Origin: Streptomyces sp. L2
Lineage (GTDB): Bacteria > Actinomycetota > Actinomycetes > Streptomycetales > Streptomycetaceae
Direction of reading: 5' to 3'
Assembly: GCF_004124325.1 (NCBI RefSeq)
Contig: NZ_QBDT01000001.1
Location: 2,294,001-2,358,000 of the forward strand
Length of the DNA: 64,000 nt
Each line of letters begins with the position of its first letter. The stretch's first letter is position 1. The position numbers and the translations under genes were made by a program. Positions 58,053-64,000 of the stretch are shown one piece after another. The notes beneath the pieces are model-generated. The model worked only from the letters and a program-made list of their open reading frames with translations. It searched no databases and was not told where the DNA came from.

Positions 58053-59648
58053 CTAACCGGCCTCCCGGTAGGCGGCCGCCTCCTCCAGGTCGAGTCTGCG
58101 GAGCAGCGCGCGGAGCATCTCGTCGTCGATGTAGCGGTGGTCGCGGAGCCGGACGAACACCTCGCGTTCGGCGCTGATCATCTCGCTGGACAGCCGCCGG
58201 TAGGTGTCGTCGACGGATTCGCCGGTGACCGGGTTGACCTGGCCGAGCCGCTCCCAGACGGCGTTGCGGCGGCGTTCCAGGACCGAGCGCAGGCGGTCGG
58301 AGAGCGGCGGGGGCAGGGCGTTGCGTTCGTCAGCGAGGAGGTCGTCCAGGCGGCTCTCGGCCGCGCGCGAGGCCTGTGCCTGGGCGTTGGCCTCGGCGAG
58401 CGTCTCGGACTGCCGGTCACGGCCGGGGAACTTCAGCAGGCGGATCAGCGGGGGCAGGGTGACGCCCTGCACGACCAGCGTGCCGATGACGGTGGTGAAG
58501 GTCAGGAACAGGATCAGATTGCGCTGCGGGAAGGGATGGCCGCCGTGCACGGTGAGCGGGATGGAGAAGGCGATGGCGAGGGAGACAACGCCGCGCATGC
58601 CGGCCCAGCCGGTGACCATCGCACCCCGCCAGGTGGGGTTCTCCTCGCGTTCCCGGATGCCGGCCGACAGCAGGCGGGGGACGAAGGCGGCGGGGTAGAC
58701 CCAGGCGAACCGGGCCACGACCACCACCAGGAAGACCGCCACCGCGTACCAGGCGGCGTCGAGACCCTCGTACGCCCCGAGGCCCTTGAGGACGACGGGC
58801 AGTTGCAGGCCGATCAGCGCGAAGACCGCCGACTCCAGGATGAAGGCGACCATCTTCCACACCGCGTCCTCCTGGAGGCGGGTGGCGAAATCGACCTCCC
58901 ACGCGCGGTGACCGAGATAGAGGGCGACGACGACCACGGCGAGCACCCCGGAGGCGTGGACCTGCTCGGCGACGCCGTAGGCGACGAACGGGATCAGCAG
59001 GGACAGCGTGTTCTGCAGGAGCGGCTCCTTCAGGTGGGTGCGCAGCCAGTGCAGGGGTGCCATCAGGACCAGGCCGACGCCGACGCCGCCGACCGCCGCG
59101 AGCAGGAACTCGCCGATGCCGCCCGCCCATGTGGCGCGCGCGCCGACGGCCGCGGCGAGGGCCACCTTGTAGGCGGTGATCGCGGTGGCGTCGTTCAGCA
59201 GGGACTCGCCCTGCAGGATGGTGGTGATCCGGGACGGCAGTCCGACCCGGCGCGCGACGGCCGTCGCGGCGACGGCGTCCGGCGGCGCGACCACCGCGCC
59301 CAGCACCAGCGCGGCGGTCAACGGCAGCCCGGGAACGATCAGATAGGCGGCCCAGCCGACGGCGAAGGTCGCGAAGAGCACGTATCCGACGGACAGCAGC
59401 GCCACGGGTCTCAGCTGGGCGCGCAGGTCGAGGTAGGAACTGTCGACGGCCGAGGTGTACAGCAGCGGGGGCAGCAGCAGCGGCAGGACGATGTCCGGGT
59501 CGAGCGTGTAGTCGGGCACCCCCGGCACGTACGACACCACCAGGCCCACCGCGACCAGCAGCAGGGGGGCCGGCGCGGGGGTGCGCCGGGCCGCCGCCGC
59601 CACCGCCGCACTGCCCGCCACCAGCAACAGCAGCGGCATCACGTCCAT
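58053..59648 (-). CDS. CPA1-family Na+/H+ antiporter
   Basis: This 531-residue membrane protein has about 12 helices and the CPA1 signatures: LGAVVAPPDAVAATAVARRV and LLNDATAITAYKVALAAAV, the acidic pair used in ion exchange, and WAGMRGVVSLAIAFSIPLTV. It exchanges cytoplasmic Na+ for H+. The last 110 residues are a cytoplasmic helical regulatory tail. The ATG at 59646-59648 has GAGGACC upstream. It is divergent from the UBP zinc-finger gene across 61 bp, and converges on the deaminase with a 17-bp gap. Confidence 0.93.
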   Translation of the reverse strand: MDVMPLLLLVAGSAAVAAAARRTPAPAPLLLVAVGLVVSYVPGVPDYTLDPDIVLPLLLPPLLYTSAVDSSYLDLRAQLRPVALLSVGYVLFATFAVGWAAYLIVPGLPLTAALVLGAVVAPPDAVAATAVARRVGLPSRITTILQGESLLNDATAITAYKVALAAAVGARATWAGGIGEFLLAAVGGVGVGLVLMAPLHWLRTHLKEPLLQNTLSLLIPFVAYGVAEQVHASGVLAVVVVALYLGHRAWEVDFATRLQEDAVWKMVAFILESAVFALIGLQLPVVLKGLGAYEGLDAAWYAVAVFLVVVVARFAWVYPAAFVPRLLSAGIREREENPTWRGAMVTGWAGMRGVVSLAIAFSIPLTVHGGHPFPQRNLILFLTFTTVIGTLVVQGVTLPPLIRLLKFPGRDRQSETLAEANAQAQASRAAESRLDDLLADERNALPPPLSDRLRSVLERRRNAVWERLGQVNPVTGESVDDTYRRLSSEMISAEREVFVRLRDHRYIDDEMLRALLRRLDLEEAAAYREAG

Positions 59649-59709
59649 GGTCCTCGCCCGCCCTCTTTTTCCGCGCGGCCACCCGCACACCCGTCGTAAT
59701 CTGGCAATC

Positions 59710-59970
59710 ATGAAACAGTGCACGCATGCCGACGCGCTGCCGCACCCCGAACCCCGTCCGCTCGGCGAGACCTGTCCGGAGTGCCTCGCGCGCGGGACGC
59801 ATCCGGTTCAGCTGCGGCTCTGCCTGACCTGTGGCCACGTCGGCTGCTGCGATTCCTCGCCGGGCAGACACGCCACGGAACACCATGAGCAGTCCGGGCA
59901 TCCGGTGATGCGGACCTTCGAGCCGGGCGAGGACTGGCGCTGGTGCTTCGTCGACCACGTTCTCGTCTGA
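59710..59970 (+). CDS. UBP-type zinc-finger protein
   Basis: This 86-residue protein has a UBP-type zinc finger: CTHADALPHPEPRPLGETCPEC, with CLTCGHVGCCDSSPGRHATE and EHHEQSGHPVMR, giving the usual Cys/His ligands. In eukaryotes the domain binds ubiquitin C-termini; in bacteria its role is unknown. It lacks a clear ribosome site at its ATG (59710), so it may be translated from a leaderless transcript. Confidence 0.88.
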   Translation: MKQCTHADALPHPEPRPLGETCPECLARGTHPVQLRLCLTCGHVGCCDSSPGRHATEHHEQSGHPVMRTFEPGEDWRWCFVDHVLV

Positions 59971-60291
59971 GGGATCCTTCTCGCAGGACGGATCTTGTAT
60001 GACGGATCGGGTTCTCCTGTGACCGGCCGCGTTCTCGTGTGACACTGCATGTGACCGCTGACGTCGACGGTTCGAGCGTGTGACGCATGGGTACGTCAAC
60101 CCGGCGCGCGCACTTCCCATTTGGGCCCGCAGACCCTCTAGACACGGAGCGTATACAGAGGTTTACTGTGAGTGACGCCAGGGGGTTGGGGCCCCGGGGA
60201 CAGGAACGTTCCGAGCGCGATAGCGTCACCGCGGAACCACCGACGCGTTACCCCGGGGGGCGACCCTCGGCCCCGTAAAGCTTGTACCACC
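59971..60291. promoter_or_regulatory. Promoter region of the ushX-sigH operon
   Basis: This 321-bp gap contains no gene. TATACAGAGGTTTACTGTGA (60150-60169) combines a TATACA -10-like box with GTTTAC, reminiscent of stress-type promoters. AGTGAC at about 60168 resembles half of a BldD site. In S. coelicolor sigH has several promoters, one repressed by BldD. Here assignments are only suggestive. Confidence 0.5.
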
Positions 60292-60717
60292 ATGGAGGTG
60301 AGGGTGTCCCAGATCGCAGGCGAGCCCGCGACCCAGGACTTCGTGGAAGTCCGGCTGCCGGCCGCGGGTGCCTACCTGTCGGTGCTGCGGACGGCCACGG
60401 CCGGCCTGGCGGCCCGTTTGGACTTCACCCTGGACGAGATCGAGGATCTGCGCATCGCCGTGGACGAGGCATGCGCGATCCTGCTCCAGCAGGCCGTGCA
60501 GGGCTCCGTGCTCAGCTGTGTCTTCCGGCTGGTCGACGACTCGCTGGAGGTCACGGTGTCGGCGCCCACCACCGACGGACACGCGCCCTCGCGGGACACC
60601 TTCGCGTGGACGGTGCTCTCGGCCCTCGCGGGCAAGGTCTCGTCCGCCGTCGACGAGGACAAGACCGTGTCGATCAGCCTCTACAAACAGCGCGGCGCGG
60701 GACCCGGGCCGGCGTGA
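60292..60717 (+). CDS. ushX: Anti-sigma factor of the RsbW/UshX type
   Basis: This 141-residue protein has an HATPase_c fold: EIEDLRIAVDEACAILLQQA is the N box, and VEVRLPAAGAYLSVLRTATA is the first strand and helix. It closely resembles the anti-sigma factors that hold sigma-B-like factors in actinobacteria; the gene upstream of sigH is called ushX or prsH. The G1/G2 boxes are weak. The ATG at 60292 is used here, but the GTG at 60304 has a near-perfect GGAGGTGAGG upstream and may be the true start. It overlaps sigH by four bases (GTGA). Confidence 0.88.
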   Translation: MEVRVSQIAGEPATQDFVEVRLPAAGAYLSVLRTATAGLAARLDFTLDEIEDLRIAVDEACAILLQQAVQGSVLSCVFRLVDDSLEVTVSAPTTDGHAPSRDTFAWTVLSALAGKVSSAVDEDKTVSISLYKQRGAGPGPA

Positions 60718-61808
60718 GGGACGGGGACGGGCCGGTGCGGGACGAAGAGCGCGGCACACGGGAGCTGCCGACGCAGGGCGCGGGCCCTGCGGACGGTTCC
60801 CGACGCATGGCGGACGGCATCGACGGCATTCCCGAGCAGGCCAGGCCGCACCCGGAGGACGACTCCGGGTCGGCCGGCCGGGACGGTGCCGTGCAGAGCA
60901 CGCCCCCTCAAGCGCAGCGCGGAACCGGATCCGCCGCCCGCGCGGGGGCGAGGGCTCGGGGAAGGGCGACGGGCGGAGCGATGAGCGAGCACGAGCGAGA
61001 CGCCGGGGACGACGCGCTGCGCGCCGAGGCCGTGCGGGCCGCACCGCACGATCCGCACGACCGCAGCGGCGCGCGTGCGAAGTTCGTCGAGCTGCGCAAG
61101 CTCAACGCGGGCAGCCCGGAGTACGCGGAGCTGCGCAACCAGCTCGTCCGCATGCACCTGCCGCTCGTGGAGCACCTGGCGCGCCGCTTCCGCAACCGCG
61201 GCGAGCCGCTGGACGACCTCACCCAGGTCGCCACCATCGGCCTGATCAAGTCCGTGGACCGCTTCGACCCGGAGCGCGGCGTGGAGTTCTCCACGTACGC
61301 CACCCCGACCGTCGTCGGCGAGATCAAGCGGCACTTCCGCGACAAGGGCTGGGCGGTGCGGGTCCCGCGCCGCCTGCAGGAGCTGCGTCTCGCGCTGACG
61401 ACGGCCACGGCGGAGCTGTCCCAACTGCACGGGCGCTCCCCCACGGTCCATGAGCTGGCCGAGAAGCTGGCCATCTCCGAGGAGGAGGTCCTGGAGGGCC
61501 TGGAGTCCGCCAACGCGTACTCCACGCTGTCGCTGGACGTCCCCGACACCGACGACGAGTCCCCGGCGGTGGCCGACACCCTCGGCGCCGAGGACGAGGC
61601 GCTGGAGGGCGTGGAGTACCGGGAGTCCCTCAAGCCGCTGCTGGAGGATCTGCCGCCGCGCGAGAAGCGGATCCTGTTGCTGCGCTTCTTCGGGAACATG
61701 ACCCAGTCGCAGATCGCGCAGGAGGTCGGCATCTCCCAGATGCACGTGTCCCGGCTGCTGGCCCGCACCCTGGCGCAGCTGCGGGAGAAGTTGCTCGTCG
61801 AGGAGTAG
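60714..61808 (+). CDS. sigH: RNA polymerase sigma factor, sigma-B/F type (SigH)
   Basis: This 364-residue form begins at the GTG overlapping the ushX stop. About 90 residues of a low-complexity N-terminal extension precede the sigma domains: region 2 (LDDLTQVATIGLIKSVDRFD, FSTYATPTVVGEIKRHFRDK), region 3 and region 4 (LPPREKRILLLRFFGNMTQS, then QIAQEVGISQMHVSRLLART). It directs stress and developmental promoters. The same frame stays open upstream to 60282, through the whole of ushX. From memory, S. coelicolor SigH exists in long and short forms, and an upstream start here would give about 508 residues. A start at ATG 60981 would give a shorter form. Confidence 0.92.
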   Translation: MRDGDGPVRDEERGTRELPTQGAGPADGSRRMADGIDGIPEQARPHPEDDSGSAGRDGAVQSTPPQAQRGTGSAARAGARARGRATGGAMSEHERDAGDDALRAEAVRAAPHDPHDRSGARAKFVELRKLNAGSPEYAELRNQLVRMHLPLVEHLARRFRNRGEPLDDLTQVATIGLIKSVDRFDPERGVEFSTYATPTVVGEIKRHFRDKGWAVRVPRRLQELRLALTTATAELSQLHGRSPTVHELAEKLAISEEEVLEGLESANAYSTLSLDVPDTDDESPAVADTLGAEDEALEGVEYRESLKPLLEDLPPREKRILLLRFFGNMTQSQIAQEVGISQMHVSRLLARTLAQLREKLLVEE

Positions 61809-61826
61809 GAGGAGGGCCCGCCCCTA

Positions 61827-62285
61827 CTAGTCCGTCCGGCCCGGACCCTTGATGCCGAGGGCCTGGGCCGTCGTGGGGCTCACCAGCAGGACCAGCGCGG
61901 CGATGGACACGGCCGCGATGACGATGCCGGCCGGGATGGCGAGGCTGTCCGCCTGGAGCAGGTAGTAGGCGCAGAACAGGCCCATGATCTGCGTGATGAC
62001 GGCCGGGCCCCTGCTCCAGCCGCGGCGGCGCAGCAGGCCGCGGGCGGCGAGCAGCGGGAGCAGGGCGAGGACGCCGAGGGTGATGCCCAGGGCGACGGCC
62101 TGCTGCCGGCTGTCGGGGGAGCCGGTGAGGGCCTCGACGCACACCCACACGCCCGCGGCGAGCAGCGCGATGCCCTCCAGGGCGGCGAGGGCGGCGGCGT
62201 ACGTCAGCCGACGGGGGCGGGGCTCCTCGGCAGCGGCTGCTGCTGCTTCGGCGGGCGCGGTGGTGGGGTTCTGCTCACGACTCAC
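61827..62285 (-). CDS. Small integral membrane protein
   Basis: This 152-residue protein has a short Ala/Glu-rich cytoplasmic N-terminus and four hydrophobic segments (AALAALEGIALLAAGVWVCV, ALGITLGVLALLPLLAARGL, ITQIMGLFCAYYLLQADSLA, IPAGIVIAAVSIAALVLLVS). No family-specific motif is seen. Conserved membrane proteins of this kind occur next to sigH in Streptomyces. The GTG at 62283-62285 is the likely start. It converges on sigH with an 18-bp gap. Confidence 0.8.
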   Translation of the reverse strand: MSREQNPTTAPAEAAAAAAEEPRPRRLTYAAALAALEGIALLAAGVWVCVEALTGSPDSRQQAVALGITLGVLALLPLLAARGLLRRRGWSRGPAVITQIMGLFCAYYLLQADSLAIPAGIVIAAVSIAALVLLVSPTTAQALGIKGPGRTD

Positions 62286-62410
62286 CCTTGCAGGGTATCC
62301 GCCGTCCCCCCGAGGTTCGCCGCCGCGAGCTACGACGCCTGCCCCCACCAGCGCCACCAGGGCGCCCGGCGCAGCAGCGGGCCGGGAGTCACGCTCGCCG
62401 GCGCTGCCAG

Positions 62411-62504
62411 GGTGCCGCTGCGCCCACCCGTGCCGCCCCGAGCGGCACGCATGCCCGCAGCTGGGTGGGAACGAGCCCCGTCAGGGGCGCGGGGAACTGC
62501 GCGA
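62411..62504. repeat. Composite dispersed repeat, copy 3 (inverted)
   Basis: Module B (GGTGCCGCTGCGCCCACCCG onward, 62411-62462) and module A (62475-62504, GGGGCGCGGGGAACTGCGCG) are both the reverse complement of the 17308-17453 element, in the same relative order. The repeat sits in the 351-bp gap upstream of the kinase gene, which otherwise has no gene. Confidence 0.85.
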
Positions 62505-62636
62505 GCGGGCGTAGCGGGCCCGCAGGCGGGAACCGGCCCCGGGGTTAGCCGGCCCAGCCCACGGAGTGAGTCGGGCTCTTACCGGATCCCTACCTCGGGC
62601 TGGGCCCGGTACTTCCCAGTAGGTACGCTGCCATCC

Positions 62637-63605
62637 ATGCGCGCACTTCTCGTGGTCAACCCGGCGGCAACCACCACCAGTGCCCGCAGGCGCGATGTGC
62701 TGATCCACGCGCTGGCCAGCGAGATGAAGCTCGAGGTCGTCACCACCGAGTACCGGGGCCACGCCCGCGACCTCGGACAGCAGGCCGCGGAGAGCGACGA
62801 CATCCGCATGGTCGTGGCCCTCGGCGGCGACGGCACCGTCAACGAGGTCGTGAACGGGCTCCTGCACGCCGGCCCCGACCCCGACCGGCTGCCGGGCCTC
62901 GCCGTGGTGCCGGGCGGTTCCACGAATGTCTTCGCCCGTGCCCTGGGCCTGCCCAACGAGCCCGTCGAGGCCACCGGCGCCCTGCTGGACGCGCTGCGCG
63001 AGGGCCGCGAGCGGGTCGTCGGCCTCGGCCTGGCCTCCGGCACGCCCGGCAGCGAGGACGAGGCGGTCCCGGCCCGCTGGTTCACCTTCAACGCCGGCCT
63101 CGGCTTCGACGCGGGTGTGGTCGGCCGGGTCGAGCAGCAGCGGGAGCGCGGGAAGAAGTCGACGCACGCGTTGTACGTCCGTCAGGTCGTCCGGCAGTTC
63201 CTCGGCGAGCCGAACCGCCGCCACGGGAACATCACGCTGGAGCGGCCGGGCGCGGACCCGGTGACCGACCTGGTTGTCGCCATAGTCTCGAACACGTCCC
63301 CTTGGACGTATCTCGGCAATCGCCCGATGTACACGTCACCTAAGGCCTCGTTCGACACCGGCATCGACGTGCTCGGTCTCAGCCGCCTCTCGACCGCCTC
63401 GGTTGCCCGGTATGGGACGCAGTTGCTCACTTCGTCCCCCGAGCGCGGACCCCACGGCAGACACGCATTGTCACTGCACGACCTGGACCGGTTCACCTTG
63501 CATTCGAAGGCGCCCCTGCCGCTCCAGATGGACGGCGACCACCTGGGACTGCGTACGAGCGTGACGTTCACAGGTGTACGCCGTGCACTGCGTGTGATTG
63601 TGTGA
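62637..63605 (+). CDS. Diacylglycerol kinase-family lipid kinase
   Basis: This 322-residue enzyme has a DAGK catalytic domain. MRALLVVNPAATTTSARRRD is the first strand, VVALGGDGTVNEVVNGLLHA the nucleotide-binding GGDGT loop, and AVVPGGSTNVFARALGLPNE the second conserved motif. The C-terminal domain has FNAGLGFDAGVVGRVEQQRE. Members phosphorylate diacylglycerol or related lipids with ATP at the membrane. The ATG at 62637 is only a few bases after a TAGGTACGCT box, so a leaderless transcript is plausible. Confidence 0.93.
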   Translation: MRALLVVNPAATTTSARRRDVLIHALASEMKLEVVTTEYRGHARDLGQQAAESDDIRMVVALGGDGTVNEVVNGLLHAGPDPDRLPGLAVVPGGSTNVFARALGLPNEPVEATGALLDALREGRERVVGLGLASGTPGSEDEAVPARWFTFNAGLGFDAGVVGRVEQQRERGKKSTHALYVRQVVRQFLGEPNRRHGNITLERPGADPVTDLVVAIVSNTSPWTYLGNRPMYTSPKASFDTGIDVLGLSRLSTASVARYGTQLLTSSPERGPHGRHALSLHDLDRFTLHSKAPLPLQMDGDHLGLRTSVTFTGVRRALRVIV

Positions 63606-63925
63606 GCGGAACGCGCCAAACTCCTTTCACTCGAACGTTTAGGCCAGGATCCACCCCATGGAAGTACGGCTGTGACCTAGTCGACACCGAGGAATCAAAA
63701 AAAACTTTCCGGAAGGGGTTGTATCCGCCGCCGAGGTTTGCGAGTCTCTACATGGCGATCGGGACGGCCCGCAACACCGGCCTCCACTGATCACCAGAAC
63801 CCCTCTTCAAACCCAGGACCAACGCCGGGGAGACTCGGCGGTCGGCCCTTCACTTGTTGAGGGATTCGTGAAAGCGTTCACATTCACAAGCAACTTGCAC
63901 GTAATACCAAGGAGAGGTAGCAGCC
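63606..63925. promoter_or_regulatory. Long upstream region of the whiB-like gene
   Basis: About 320 bp without a gene. It includes an unusual A8 tract in 63691-63705 (GGAATCAAAAAAAACTTTCC), a TTGTTGAGGG element near 63854 and a small inverted repeat (63868-63881). The long AT-rich region suggests multiple promoters, as expected for a developmentally regulated whiB-like gene. Confidence 0.55.
63868..63881. promoter_or_regulatory. Inverted repeat GTGAA-AGCG-TTCAC
   Basis: A perfect 5-bp inverted repeat around AGCG, followed by CATTCAC, which repeats one half. It lies 45 bases before the WhiB-like start, in a position to overlap the promoter. A regulator site is likely; its identity is unknown. 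Confidence 0.45.
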
Positions 63926-64000
63926 ATGGACTGGCGTCACAACGCCGTTTGCCGCGAGGAAGACCCCGAGCTCTTCTTCCCCATCGGCAACACCGGTCCT
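63926..64000 (+). CDS. wblE: WhiB-family iron-sulfur regulator, N-terminal 25 residues
   Basis: The visible MDWRHNAVCREEDPELFFPI is the standard N-terminus of a WhiB-like protein, with the first of four Cys ligands of the [4Fe-4S] cluster in AVCREEDPELFFP. AAGGAGAGG lies 9 bases upstream of the ATG. The right edge cuts the gene. From position next to the lipid kinase and sigH it is likely wblE, an essential-type conserved WhiB paralogue; only the full sequence would confirm that. Confidence 0.85.
   Translation, partial: MDWRHNAVCREEDPELFFPIGNTGP

Noticed and set aside
63691..63720. GGAAT...GTT resembling a SigR promoter upstream of the WhiB-like gene
   Set aside because: The spacer is 22 bases, not the 18 or 19 expected, so I do not call it.

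Overview
The window is Streptomyces chromosome. GC is very high, third codon positions are strongly GC-biased, GTG and TTG starts are common, and family content is typical: a conservon, WhiB, nickel superoxide dismutase (SOD) and the Kgd fusion. From memory, the gene order (conservon, lon, two-component pair, kgd, malic enzyme, amino-acid ABC transporter, sodX/sodN, polyprenyl synthase with encapsulin-like shell protein, ushX/sigH, wblE) runs in reverse along the S. coelicolor SCO5240-SCO5289 region. I could not check this by alignment.

Layout. 1-4 kb: the start of a conservon (cvnA, cvnB, edge of cvnC), read leftward. 4.4-11.1 kb: PP2C-like phosphatase, MarR regulator, secreted GH25 lysozyme, Lon protease with an HspR-type (HAIR) operator, rhomboid-like membrane protein and spermidine-synthase-like protein. 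11.2-17.2 kb: OmpR/histidine-kinase pair and Kgd (2-oxoglutarate dehydrogenase E1 fused to an acyltransferase domain). 17.5-30.2 kb: a seven-gene leftward block that looks like an NTP-dependent conflict or RiPP-linked system. In transcription order it encodes a trypsin-co-occurring protein, a trypsin/VMAP-like protein, a MoxR ATPase, a vWA/SAV_2336-like protein, a small FxsA-like peptide, an HExxH peptide hydroxylase and a TIR/NB-ARC/TPR (FxsT-type) protein. 30.3-41.3 kb: conserved housekeeping genes (DUF6104, DUF4097 with PadR, a quinone-reductase-like dehydrogenase, malic enzyme, polar amino-acid ABC transporter, methyltransferase, CGNR regulator, sodX and sodN).

41.5-48.6 kb is an accessory, decaying patch. 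It holds a methyltransferase behind an N-terminally truncated XRE/TPR regulator, an ASCH-domain gene, an S1-repeat protein, a frameshifted Imm21 immunity gene, and a merR gene that carries a 5-bp duplication and is split by an IS607/TnpB element. 48.7-51.9 kb is a second conflict-type operon: EACC1-like adaptor, caspase-like protease with TPRs, and a Clp-N/single-AAA protein. 52-64 kb returns to conserved genes: VOC protein, DUF952, zinc-ribbon protein, polyprenyl synthase next to a family 2B encapsulin shell, amidase, PLP-dependent deaminase, Na+/H+ antiporter, UBP zinc finger, anti-sigma factor and sigma-B-type sigma factor (ushX/sigH), a membrane protein, a diacylglycerol-kinase-like enzyme, and the first codons of a WhiB protein cut by the right edge.

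The strongest leads are the seven-gene block at 17.5-30.2 kb with its unusual FxsA-like peptide and no radical SAM partner, the EACC1/caspase/Clp operon with a 36-bp in-frame repeat spanning a gene junction, the encapsulin with a probable polyprenyl-synthase cargo, and the long open frame of sigH through ushX.
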